In this document: piece after piece, positions 55,885-64,000 of the stretch
How positions within the stretch are numbered: position 1 is the first letter of the stretch
Layout: each line of letters opens with the position of its first letter
Assembly (NCBI GenBank): GCA_963788015.1
Contig: CAWBEY010000002.1
Span: 72,043-136,042, forward strand
Direction of reading: 5' to 3'
Length of the DNA stretch: 64,000 nucleotides
Source of the DNA: JBBRHH01 sp963788015
GTDB taxonomy: Bacteria; Planctomycetota; Phycisphaerae; Tepidisphaerales; Tepidisphaeraceae
Made by a program: the position numbers and the translations under genes
The notes under the pieces: model-generated
Databases searched by the model: none
Told to the model about the DNA's origin: nothing
What the model saw: the letters and a program-made list of their open reading frames with translations, nothing else

Positions 55885-57734
55885 GATCGCAGGCCGTTGG
55901 GGCTTCTAGAACGACAATTGCGGAGTGTGATGCTGATGTTTGGGAAGAGGGCAACTTTGGCGGTTGCGCGCGGCCGGGCGGAGCGGTGGCGGACGAGGGG
56001 GAGGATGCGCCGATCTGGCAGCCGACGGCGGCGCGGGCGCGGAAGTCGGTGGAGCAGTTGCTGCTGGAGCGGGGGCAGATCACGGAGGATCATCTTCTTC
56101 AGGCGAAGAACGTGCAGGGGCAGACGCCGGGGAAGAGCGTTGCGCAGATCTTGCTAACGATGAACGCGGCGAGCGAGGCGCAGATTTTGTCTGGCGCTGG
56201 CGGAGACGGTGAATGTGGCGTTTGAGACGCCGGAGGCGGGGGCGGTTTCGCGCGAGGCTTTTGATCTGTTGCCGGTTGAATACATTCGCAAGCACGTGGT
56301 GCTGCCGCTGCGGGTGGAGGGAAAGACGCTGGTGCTGGGGACGGCGGATCCGACGAATGTGTTTTTGATTGATGAGGTGAAGCGCAAGACGCGGCTTGAG
56401 GTGCGGGTGGTGGTGGTGACGCCGGCCGACGTGGCGCGGGTGGTGGAGCAGATCACCAATGCTGCGGGGAACGTCGTGCAGGTGGAAGAGATCATCAAGG
56501 ACATGGCCGAGGATGACGTGCAGGTGGTGCAGGCGGCCGCGGGGGATGTGACGGATTTGGAGAAGGCGGGGAACGAGTCGCCGATTATCCGGTTCGTGAA
56601 TTTTGTGATCGCGGATGCGATCAAGCAGGGGGCGAGCGATATTCATATCGAGCCGAAGGAAAAGTCGCTGAAGCTGCGGTATCGGATTGACGGGATTTTG
56701 TTTGAGTCGATGAATCCGCCGCAGGCGATGCACTCGGCGATTGTGTCGCGGCTGAAGATCATGGCGAACATGGACATCGCCGAGCGGCGATTGCCGCAGG
56801 ATGGGCGTATTCGGGCGACGGTGCATGGGCGGCAGGTTGATCTGCGTGTGAGCACTTTGCCTTGCGCATATGGCGAGAAGGTGGTTATTCGAATCCTGGA
56901 TAACCGGTCGATCAACGTTGCGCTGCAGGATTTGGGATTTTCGGAGGATGCGCTGACGATCTGGCAGCATCAGATCGATCAGCCGCACGGGATATTGCTG
57001 GTGACTGGGCCGACGGGGAGCGGGAAGACGACGACGTTGTATTCTTCGCTGCGGTGCATGGACGGGAACAAGCTGAACATCAGCACCGTGGAGGATCCGA
57101 TTGAATACAACCTGCCGCAGGCCAACCAGGTGCAGGTGCATGAGAAGATCGGGATGAGTTTTTCGGCGGCGCTGCGGAGCCTGCTGCGGCAGGACCCGGA
57201 CGTGATCATGCTGGGTGAGATTCGGGATGCGGAGACAGCGCGGATCGCGGTGCAGGCGTCGCTGACGGGGCACCTGGTGCTGAGCACGCTGCATACGAAC
57301 GATGCGCCAGCTCGATCACGCGGCTGATTAACATTGGCGTTGAGCCGTACCTGATCAGCGCGGCGGTGCATGCGATTTTGGCGCAGCGGCTGGTGCGGAA
57401 GATTTGTGCGCACTGCCGGGCGGAGTTTACGCCGTCGGAGGAGATGCGCGAGTTTTTGACATTGCAGGGGTTCGGGGCGGAGAAGGTTTTCAGGGGCGAG
57501 GGGTGCGACCGATGCCGGAAGACGGGGTACGCGGGGCGGCTGGGGATTTATGAGATGCTGGTGATGGACGATTCGCTGCGTGACATGGTGACGCGGAATC
57601 CGGATGTGACGCACTTGCGGAAGCTGTGCCGGGAGCGGGGACTGGTGACATTACGGGACGATGGGTTTCAGAAGGTCTTGAAGGGGCAGACAACGGTCGA
57701 TGAGATTTTGAGGGTGACGGAGAGCGCTGGGTAG
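55881..57734 (+). CDS. pilB: Type IV pilus extension ATPase PilB, two frame breaks
   Basis: Powers pilus assembly. The N-terminal MshE/GspE-type domain is VEQLLLERGQITEDHLLQAK. A surplus base near 56193 shifts the frame, and it continues LAETVNVAFETPEAGAVSRE. The ATPase core has ASDIHIEPKEKSLKLRYRID, Walker A LLVTGPTGSGKTTTLYSS and Walker B MLGEIRDAETARIA. A missing base near 57307 leads to SSITRLINIGVEPYLISAAV. The zinc tetracysteine (CAHC...CDRCRKTGYAGR) is complete. Corrected length is 617 residues. The first 45 residues look atypical; a start near 55928 with an additional shift is possible. Confidence 0.9.
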
Positions 57735-57789
57735 GGAAGCTTGTGAAATTGGAAGCGCCGCATTTGCGTGCGGGGCTCTGGATGTATTT

Positions 57790-58842
57790 ATGATCAATGA
57801 GATTTTGAAGAACGCGATTTTGGCGAAGGCTTCGGACGTGCATATTAACGTCGGGCTGCCGCCGATGTTTCGCATTCACACGATCATGAAGCCGAGTGAT
57901 TTTCCGCTGGTGACGGTGGAGGGGGCGATGCGGCTGCTGAAGGAGATTTTGCCGGAGAAGCGCTGGGCGGATTTTGACGTGCGGCGGGACGCGGATTTCT
58001 CGTATGAGATTCCGGGGGTGGGGCGGTTTCGCGTTAATGCGCACTATCAGCGCAACAGCGTGGCCATTGCGTGCAGGACGATCAATGACAAGGTTCGGCC
58101 GATTGAGTCGCTGTTTTTGCCGGAGATTTGCACGAAATTAACGCATCTGCCGCGCGGGCTGATTCTGGTGACGGGCGGAACCGGATCGGGCAAGAGCACG
58201 ACGCTGGCGGGGATGATCGACTCGATGAACAAGCGGGAGTTTATTCACATCATCACGATGGAAGATCCGATTGAGTATGCGTTTCTGAACAACAAGGCGA
58301 CGATTGAGCAGCGCGAGGTGGGGGCGGATGTGCCGGATTTTGCGAGCGGTTTGAGGCATGTGCTGCGGCAGGACCCGGATGTGATCCTGGTGGGTGAGAT
58401 GCGGGATTTGGAGACGACCAGCGCGGCGATCACGGCGGCCGAGACGGGGCACCTGGTGCTGAGCACGCTGCACACGGTGAACGCGCCGCAGACCATTGAG
58501 CGCATCATCGATATTTATCCCAGCGATCAGCAGAACCAGGTCCGGTCGATGCTGGCCAATACGCTGGCGGCGGTGATCAGCCAGACGTTGTTTAAGCGGG
58601 TGGATCAGCCGGGAATGATTCCGGGGGTGGAGATCATGCTGTGCACGCCGGCGGTGCGGAACTGCATTCGTGAGAACCGGATTTTTGAGCTCCCGAATAT
58701 CATTGAGACCAGCCGGGCGCTGGGGATGCAGACGCTGGATGCCTCGATTAAGCAGCTTTATGTGAACGGGTATATCTCGAAGGAGGATGCGGTGGCGCAG
58801 GCGGCGCATCCGGAGAAGCTGGAGCGGGCGCTGGTGGCGTGA
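57790..58842 (+). CDS. pilT: Type IV pilus retraction ATPase PilT
   Basis: A 350-residue protein MINEILKNAILAKASDVHIN. Asp-box region ADFSYEIPGVGRFRVNAHYQ, Walker A LILVTGGTGSGKSTTLAGM, Walker B VILVGEMRDLETTSAAI and the His-box TGHLVLSTLHTVNAPQTIER. The PilT-specific AIRNLIRE motif appears as AVRNCIRENRIFELPNII. Its presence supports retractile pili. The frame is intact and it follows pilB by 55 bases. Confidence 0.95.
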   Translation: MINEILKNAILAKASDVHINVGLPPMFRIHTIMKPSDFPLVTVEGAMRLLKEILPEKRWADFDVRRDADFSYEIPGVGRFRVNAHYQRNSVAIACRTINDKVRPIESLFLPEICTKLTHLPRGLILVTGGTGSGKSTTLAGMIDSMNKREFIHIITMEDPIEYAFLNNKATIEQREVGADVPDFASGLRHVLRQDPDVILVGEMRDLETTSAAITAAETGHLVLSTLHTVNAPQTIERIIDIYPSDQQNQVRSMLANTLAAVISQTLFKRVDQPGMIPGVEIMLCTPAVRNCIRENRIFELPNIIETSRALGMQTLDASIKQLYVNGYISKEDAVAQAAHPEKLERALVA

Positions 58843-58847
58843 AGTCG

Positions 58848-58880
58848 AAGTAAGAATGATGAAGTATGAAGTATGAATGG
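58848..58880. repeat. Dispersed AAGTAAGAAT-type repeat, copy 3
   Basis: GTCGAAGTAAGAATGATGAA then GTATGAAGTATGAATGG lies between pilT and pilC. The string AAGTAAGAATGATGAAGT is shared with the copies at 11271-11307 and, with small changes, 18100-18131. Confidence 0.5.
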
Positions 58881-58895
58881 GGGGAGTGGTGATGG

Positions 58896-60116
58896 ATGGC
58901 TACTTATCGGTTTGAAATCAAGGCTGCTGATGGGTCGATGCAGAACGGCGTGCTGAATGCGGCGACGTTGGCGGCGGCTTCGGAGCAGCTGCGCTCGCGG
59001 GGGGGGTATATCCTGACGCTCGCGCCGACGGAGGCGTCGGTGAAGAAGAGCATGGGGGGCCTGAATCAGCTTTTGACGTTTGGGCCCAGCGGCAAGGACG
59101 TGCAGACGTTTACCAGCCAGCTTGCGGTGATGATCCGCGCGGGGATCAGCATTCGCGCGGCCATCGAGGGGATTTGCGATCAGGTGGAGAACCCGAAGTT
59201 TAAGGTGATCCTGCTGCAGATGAAGAAGGACGTGGAGGCGGGGAAGCAGTTTTCGGAAGCGCTGATGCGATATCCGAAGATCTTTTCGCCGCTGTACATC
59301 AACATGGTGAAGGCGTCAGAACTGTCGGGGGGTTTTAGCCGGATGCTGGATAAGATCTCGGCGTATCTGGCGCAGCAGATCGAGACGCGGAGCCAGGTGC
59401 GGGGGGCGATGATTTATCCTGGGATCATCGGGACGATGGCGATTGGGACGACGGTGTTTTTGCTGACGTTCGTTCTGCCGCGTTTCATGGTGATTTTTAA
59501 GGGGAAGGAAGCGGCGCTGCCGGCGCCGACGAAACTGCTGCTGGCGCTGTCGAGTTTTATGATCAACTACTGGTATGTGCTGCTGTTTGCGCTGGCGGCC
59601 GGGATATGGGGATTTGTGCTGCTGCTGCGGACGGAGGGGGGACAGCTCTGGTGGGACAAGGTGAAGCTGACGGTGCCGCTGTTTAAGAAGATGTTTCGGG
59701 CGCTGTATATCAGCCGGAGCCTGCACACGATGGGGCAGTTGATCAATGCGGGGGTGCCGATGCTGGATACGATCAGCATCACGGCTGAGATCTCGGGCAA
59801 TGCGCTGTATCGGCGGATGTGGCGGTCGGTGCATACGGCGGTGAAACAGGGAAAGAAGATCTCGGCGCCGCTGAACAAGAGCACGCTTTTGCCGCGGGCG
59901 GTGGTGCAGATGATTGGGGCGGGGGAGGAATCGGGCAAGCTGGGGGAGGTGCTGGACGAGGTGAGCGAGTTTTACGCGCGCGAGCTGCGGTCGGTGATCA
60001 AAAGCGTGACGGCGATGATCGAACCGATCATGATCGTGGCGATGGGGAGCGTGGTGGGGTTTATCGCGATGAGCATCATCCTGCCGATTTTCAAGCTGAG
60101 CCAACTGGTCAAGTAA
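58896..60116 (+). CDS. pilC: Type IV pilus inner-membrane platform protein PilC
   Basis: A 406-residue GspF-family protein, MATYRFEIKAADGSMQNGVL. It has two tandem T2SSF domains (FTSQLAVMIRAGISIRAAIE and SRSLHTMGQLINAGVPMLDT) and three membrane helices (TMAIGTTVFLLTFVLPRFMV, YWYVLLFALAAGIWGFVLLL and IEPIMIVAMGSVVGFIAMSI). It is the platform on which PilB and PilT act. The frame is intact. Confidence 0.95.
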   Translation: MATYRFEIKAADGSMQNGVLNAATLAAASEQLRSRGGYILTLAPTEASVKKSMGGLNQLLTFGPSGKDVQTFTSQLAVMIRAGISIRAAIEGICDQVENPKFKVILLQMKKDVEAGKQFSEALMRYPKIFSPLYINMVKASELSGGFSRMLDKISAYLAQQIETRSQVRGAMIYPGIIGTMAIGTTVFLLTFVLPRFMVIFKGKEAALPAPTKLLLALSSFMINYWYVLLFALAAGIWGFVLLLRTEGGQLWWDKVKLTVPLFKKMFRALYISRSLHTMGQLINAGVPMLDTISITAEISGNALYRRMWRSVHTAVKQGKKISAPLNKSTLLPRAVVQMIGAGEESGKLGEVLDEVSEFYARELRSVIKSVTAMIEPIMIVAMGSVVGFIAMSIILPIFKLSQLVK

Positions 60117-60230
60117 GGCGGCGGGGGGCGGGGGCCGGAGGGGCGGGGCCGGTGCATCCGGCATATCTTCACCTCCGCATTGCAGGTTCCCTGGTTTGAC
60201 TTCGGCAGGAGTCAATTGGATATCTGTCAT

Positions 60231-60731
60231 GTGAGCCGCAGACATGGCAATTTCCGTGGGGGATTCAGCCTGATGGAGACGGCGCTGGTGACGATCATCG
60301 TGGGGGTGGGAACGATTGGAATGATGGAGCTTCTGGCGGCGGGCGGGATGTCCAATCGGAGCGCCGCGGATTTGAGCGTGGCGAGCAATTTGGCCAAGAA
60401 CATTCATGAGATGTCGTTGAGCCTGGCGTTTAATGATCCGGTGACGCCGACGCATTGGGGGCTGGAGAGCGGGGAGACGCTGGCGACGCTAAATGATCTG
60501 GATGATCTGGACGCTCAGACATTCTCGCCGCCGATTGATGCCAGAAGGCAGTCGCTGAGTCAGTTCAGCGGCTGGTCGCAGGCGGTGAGCGTTCATAGCG
60601 TCGATCCGAATAAGGTGACGTTGAACGTCACGAATGGGTCCAGCACGGCCGTGAGCGTGACGGTGACGATTTATCACAACAATAAGGTGGTTTTGACGGA
60701 GCAGTGGGTGTCATTTGATCCGACGCCTTGA
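60231..60731 (+). CDS. PilV-like minor prepilin
   Basis: About 166 residues from a GTG start (MSRRHGNFRGGFSLMETALV). The prepilin cleavage motif is G/FSLME with Glu at +5, followed by the hydrophobic helix TALVTIIVGVGTIGMMELLA. The C-terminal part is a beta domain (VTLNVTNGSSTAVSVTVTIY). The start is uncertain; an ATG further up (about 60180) is in frame but gives a long leader. It follows pilC and begins the minor-pilin block. Confidence 0.7.
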   Translation: MSRRHGNFRGGFSLMETALVTIIVGVGTIGMMELLAAGGMSNRSAADLSVASNLAKNIHEMSLSLAFNDPVTPTHWGLESGETLATLNDLDDLDAQTFSPPIDARRQSLSQFSGWSQAVSVHSVDPNKVTLNVTNGSSTAVSVTVTIYHNNKVVLTEQWVSFDPTP

Positions 60732-60785
60732 GTGCATTTATTTGCCGGAAGATGTCATGCGATTAGCAACTACAGCGTGTGGTGA

Positions 60786-62153
60786 ATGTGGATGTGGTGG
60801 GCCATGCGCATGAGGCGGGGCATGGCGGCGGTGCTGGCGATGATGTATCTCGTGCTGTTTTCGTCGCTGGCGGTGGGATTTTATTCGGCCACGACAACAT
60901 CGGCGCAACTGGCGACCAATGATTTGCGAGGATCGGATGCGCTGCTGGCGGCGGAGTCGGGGATGCAGTTGGTGCGGTATCAGCTTTCGAACCTGAACAT
61001 CCCGCACAATACGCCGCAGGCGACGCTGTTTACGACGATTTATAACCAGCTTGCGGCGAGCCTGAACGGGACGTTTAACATGGGCGGGCAGACGGTGGGG
61101 CTTGTGGGAAGCGTGATCAGCATTCCATCGGGGAGCGGCAGCTACATTTCCCTGGGGAACAACGGGAGCTTTCGCGCGACGATCACGCAGTCGGGGCAGC
61201 AGATGATCGTGTCGGTGACGGGTTATAAAGTAAACGCGCTGATCAACCGAACGGTGCAGATCAACTATGGGATTGCGCAGCGGGCCAGCTCGGTGTTTAA
61301 CTACGGGATTGCGTCGAATGGGAAGATCACGACGGCCGGCGCCGCGCAAATCCTGGGGAGTCCCGATCCGACCAAGGGTAGTTTGCTATCGACGGACATG
61401 GTGGACGCGGTTCCGGTGTCGGCCGGCGGCAAAGTGGTCAGCGGTGACATCAGCGTGACTAATCCGAGCGCTACCGTGAGCGTGTCGGGCTCGATTGGCG
61501 GCACGAGCAATGTCAGCCTGATTAACCAATATCACATTCACAAGGGGGTGCCCGCCCCGGACTTTCCAACGGTGGATACCAGCGCATTCGCGGCGTATGC
61601 AACGACCAAATACACCAGCGGCAAGACGCTGGACAACATGTATATCGCTCCGAACACCAATCCCAGCTTCACTGGAAACACCACGATCAAGGGGGTGTTG
61701 CTGATCCAGACGCCGAATAAAGTGTCGTTTGGCGGAAACGTGACAATCCAGGGGGCGATTGTGGTGCAGAACAATCCGACGGGAACGAGCTCCCAGAACG
61801 TGCTTAACTTCAGCGGCAACACGACGGTTTCGGGGGTGGAGACGCTGCCGGCATCGTATGGGAATCTGCGCTCGCTGACGGGGGCGTTTATTCTGGCGCC
61901 GTCATTTGCAGTGAACTTCAGCGGCGACTTTGGGGCCGTCAACGGGAGCATTATCGCCGACAACATCAACTTCAGCGGCAACTCCGGCGGCAACATCAAC
62001 GGCAGCATTATTAACCTGCAGAACCTGCCGATGACGGTGAACGGATCGAGTGACATCATCATCACCAGCACGGGGACGACGAATTATCCGACGGGGGTGT
62101 TCTTCGGCAGCAACTATGTGCCGCTGGCCGACACGTATCGGGAGATTCCATGA
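60786..62153 (+). CDS. PilX-like minor pilin with large beta-solenoid-like domain
   Basis: A 455-residue protein. The N-terminus MRMRRGMAAVLAMMYLVLFS, then SLAVGFYSATTTSAQLATND resembles PilX/GspK N-terminal segments (RRGMAAVLAMM without the canonical Glu5). From residue about 150 the protein is a long array of short Asn/Ser/Gly-rich strands (NPSFTGNTTIKGVLLIQTPN, VSFGGNVTIQGAIVVQNNPT, FSGNTTVSGVETLP, FSGDFGAVNGSII) suggesting a beta-solenoid adhesin tip. Its stop overlaps the next start by four bases (ATGA). The frame is intact. Confidence 0.75.
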   Translation: MWMWWAMRMRRGMAAVLAMMYLVLFSSLAVGFYSATTTSAQLATNDLRGSDALLAAESGMQLVRYQLSNLNIPHNTPQATLFTTIYNQLAASLNGTFNMGGQTVGLVGSVISIPSGSGSYISLGNNGSFRATITQSGQQMIVSVTGYKVNALINRTVQINYGIAQRASSVFNYGIASNGKITTAGAAQILGSPDPTKGSLLSTDMVDAVPVSAGGKVVSGDISVTNPSATVSVSGSIGGTSNVSLINQYHIHKGVPAPDFPTVDTSAFAAYATTKYTSGKTLDNMYIAPNTNPSFTGNTTIKGVLLIQTPNKVSFGGNVTIQGAIVVQNNPTGTSSQNVLNFSGNTTVSGVETLPASYGNLRSLTGAFILAPSFAVNFSGDFGAVNGSIIADNINFSGNSGGNINGSIINLQNLPMTVNGSSDIIITSTGTTNYPTGVFFGSNYVPLADTYREIP

Positions 62154-62665
62154 GGCGGACATCGTTAATCGGGTGCGGGCGGCGCGGGCTGAGTTATGTG
62201 GAGGCGATGATCAGCCTGTCGATTTCGGCGATGCTGCTGGCGGCGGTGGCGGCGGCGTTCACGGCGTCGGCGCAGGCGGTGAGTTCAAATGACGAGTTTT
62301 ACCGCTGTGCGCAGGCGGGGCGGGTGTCGTTGAACCAGTTGCTGCGCGAGGTTCGGCTGTGCCAGACGATTCAGGTGTTCAGCGATCACGTCGATCTTTT
62401 CACGGCCGACAGCCGAAATCGCACGTACCGGTTCAGCACCAGTCAGAATCAGGTGCTGATGGTGGCCAACGATGTGGCGAATACGCCGAGTTATCCGCTG
62501 GCCAGCAATGTGACGGCCTGCGTTTTTCAGTCAGACATGGCGCCGGACCCGACGACGCACGTGAGCCGGGTGGTGCGGGTGACGGTGACGATGACGGTGA
62601 ATGTCGGAAAGAACAACGTGACGGTGACGGGTTCGGCCGCGCCGCGGCAGGCGCTGGTGTATTGA
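62150..62665 (+). CDS. PilW-like minor prepilin
   Basis: A 171-residue protein MRRTSLIGCGRRGLSYVEAM with the prepilin motif G/LSYVE (Glu +5), then the helix ISLSISAMLLAAVAAAFTAS. A beta-rich C-terminal domain follows (NRTYRFSTSQNQVLMVANDV, VTVTMTVNVGKNNVTVTGSA). Its ATG overlaps the preceding stop. Together with the PilV- and PilX-like genes it completes a set of minor pilins that usually prime pilus assembly. Confidence 0.8.
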   Translation: MRRTSLIGCGRRGLSYVEAMISLSISAMLLAAVAAAFTASAQAVSSNDEFYRCAQAGRVSLNQLLREVRLCQTIQVFSDHVDLFTADSRNRTYRFSTSQNQVLMVANDVANTPSYPLASNVTACVFQSDMAPDPTTHVSRVVRVTVTMTVNVGKNNVTVTGSAAPRQALVY

Positions 62666-62746
62666 AGTGGGGGAATGTCGGGGGATGCCGCTAAGAGCCG
62701 AAGGAGAGGAGAACTGGTACAATCGTGTCATCGGCCGATGGAGCTT

Positions 62747-63450
62747 ATGCCCACTTTTGCAGACCGGATATCTTTGGCGGAAGTGGCGGAAGTTCTGCAC
62801 GCGGCGGAGCTGTTGGGGCCGACGGCGTGGAACAGGGGGATCTTTCCGAGGCGCACACGGAAGCCAACATAGAGGAAAAACTGCGCGCGGATTTGATGCG
62901 CCTTTTTGGGATGCTGCAGGGGCGAAATGTACTGTATGTGCTGGTGGGCGGGGTGGCGATGCTGACGTACGTGGATGGGCGAAATACAAAGTACGTGGAT
63001 CTGGTGTTGTCGGTGAGCTCACTGGAGCGACTGCCGGAGATCACGATTGTGGATCGTAAAGACGATTTTGCGCGCGGCGTATTTGGAAATCTTCGGGTGG
63101 ACGTGCTGTTTACAACCAATCCGTTGTTCAAGCTGGTGCAGGAAAGTTATGTGTCGGTTCACCGGTTTCTGGAGACGGATGTGCGCACGGCGAGCGTGGA
63201 GGGGCTGATTTTGCTGAAGCTGTACGCGCTTCCGGCGCTTTATCGGCAGGGGGATGGGCAGCGGATTGGGTTGTATGAAAACGACGTGTTCATGCTGTGC
63301 GAGCAGCATCGGCCGGACATGAACCAGTTGTTCGAGGTGCTGCAGGCGCACGTTGATGAGGACGCGATGCGCGAGTTGCGGGGGATTGCGGCCGAGATAC
63401 AGCAGCGGGTGGAGCGTGTGGATCGGGCGCGGCGAAAGGCGAGGCCGTAG
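62747..63450 (+). CDS. Nucleotidyltransferase-fold protein, one frame break
   Basis: From ATG 62747 (GGAG five bases upstream): MPTFADRISLAEVAEVLHAA, ELLGPTAWNRGIF. One missing base near 62843 leads to SEAHTEANIEEKLRADLMRL, then VLYVLVGGVAMLTYVDGRNT and KYVDLVLSV. The GG...RxTxDxDL-like motif is the fold of AbiEii/MNT-type nucleotidyltransferases, but the DxD is weak (KYVDLVLS), so catalysis is doubtful. The C-terminal half is helical (ALYRQGDGQRIGLYENDVFM). Corrected length is about 234 residues. Function unknown. Confidence 0.65.
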
Positions 63451-63453
63451 CGG

Positions 63454-63914
63454 CTAGAGTGAATTTTCCTGCTGCACGATGATGTCGAAGACTTCCTGCG
63501 GGGATTTGGCGGCGGCGAGGGATTGGCGGAATTTGTCGATGGTCATGAGGCGGCTGATGCGGGCGAGGGCGTGGATGTGGGGGCCGGTTTTGTCGGGGGG
63601 AGAACTCAATAGCCAGATCCAGGAGACAGGCCGGCCGTCGATGGCCTGGAAGTCGATGGGGGTTCCTGCCTTGCCGATGGCCATGACGAGGTGATCGGCG
63701 CCGGTGCATTTGCCGTGGGGGATGGCCAGGCCGTTGCCGATGCCGGTGGTGCGGGTGGATTCGCGCTCGAGGACGGCATCGAGGACTTTGCGCCGTCGGT
63801 CAGCTCGCCGTTGCCGGCGAGCAGGTTGACGAGTTCTTTGATGGCGTCGGTCTTGGTCGCGGCTTCCAGAGGCATCTTGATGTTCTGGGCCTTGAGGATC
63901 TCGGTCAAACGCAT
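63454..63914 (-). CDS. PTS EIIA / PtsN-like phosphocarrier, one frame break
   Basis: MRLTEILKAQNIKMPLEAAT, then KTDAIKELVNLLAGNGELTD; a missing base near 63785 leads to VLDAVLERESTRTTGIGNGL and AIPHGKCTGADHLVMAIGKA. The phosphorylated His lies in AIPHGK. ALARISRLMTIDKFRQSLAA ends the EIIA fold. Corrected length is 153 residues, normal for PtsN (EIIA-Ntr), which regulates nitrogen, potassium and carbon processes. GGGAG lies nine bases before the ATG. The strand is convergent with the nucleotidyltransferase gene. Confidence 0.85.
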
Positions 63915-64000
63915 TCGCACTGCTCCCGGTTGCACCGTGATGGATCGGTATCGGCTGGATCGAAAGGAAAATCGTACCCGGCCCGAGGGGGCTAGGCAAT

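Noticed and set aside
1..64000. tRNA or rRNA genes
   Set aside because: I looked in the gaps for T-arm GTTCRANYC with matching acceptor stems and found none; a tRNAscan-SE run would settle it.

Overview
The window looks like a chromosome segment of a GC-rich planctomycete, probably near the Phycisphaerae. The evidence is two secreted proteins with the planctomycete LEPR-type N-terminal motif (9763-11199 and 23417-25025), a DUF1501 Tat protein next to a secreted CxxCH protein, a SpoVG homologue with an internal zinc ribbon, a PQQ-like propeller protein and a Gram-negative type IV pilus cluster. No rRNA, tRNA or CRISPR array was recognised. Lineage is inferred from gene content only.

Layout. 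1-9.5 kb: HU (cut by the window edge), a secreted protein, two overlapping small genes downstream of ilvB, the ispE-spoVG pair, an SGNH hydrolase, a pentapeptide-repeat protein, a broken hicA with intact hicB beside a recombinase remnant, and a PA0069-type radical SAM protein. 9.7-17.4 kb: a LEPR/PPC-domain secreted protein, a thioredoxin-fold protein, two tandem Tat aldo/keto reductases, rimO and rplU. 17.6-32.4 kb: rpsO-pnp, a GT-C-like membrane protein, arfB, an XRE regulator, a beta-helix LEPR protein, the CxxCH/DUF1501 pair, ruvA-ruvB and an amidohydrolase. 32.4-38.6 kb: an orphan antitoxin with a toxin stub, the PQQ-like protein and the rpsP-trmD-rplS operon. 38.6-50.7 kb is an accessory island: 11-bp tandem repeats, a PIN toxin coupled to a 307-aa partner, a type I restriction locus (hsdR-hsdM-hsdS) with hsdS split by an insertion sequence, and remnants of a RAYT transposase, an FAD oxidoreductase and a HepT/MntA pair. 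50.7-62.7 kb: hemW and a type IV pilus block in the order pilM, pilN, pilO, pilP-like, pilB, pilT, pilC, then three minor-pilin-like genes. 62.7-64 kb: a nucleotidyltransferase-fold protein and a PtsN-type EIIA.

Many conserved genes need a single-base frame correction, often beside a homopolymer: spoVG, the radical SAM gene, ruvB, hemW, pilM, pilN, pilB, ptsN and others. Protein similarity continues directly in the next frame and housekeeping genes are affected, so I read most of these as assembly indels, not decay. Coordinates for such genes span the corrected gene. hsdR is much denser in shifts and may be either. By contrast the IS insertion in hsdS, the truncated hicA, the MazF stub and the HepT/FAD junction are real structural breaks.

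The strongest observations are the insertion sequence in hsdS, whose removal with one target copy restores an exactly in-frame 400-residue specificity subunit; an in-phase A_AAA_AAG slippery site in its transposase; the PIN/307-aa module; the 11-bp tandem repeat; and several dispersed repeat families that fill the gaps of the pilus cluster.
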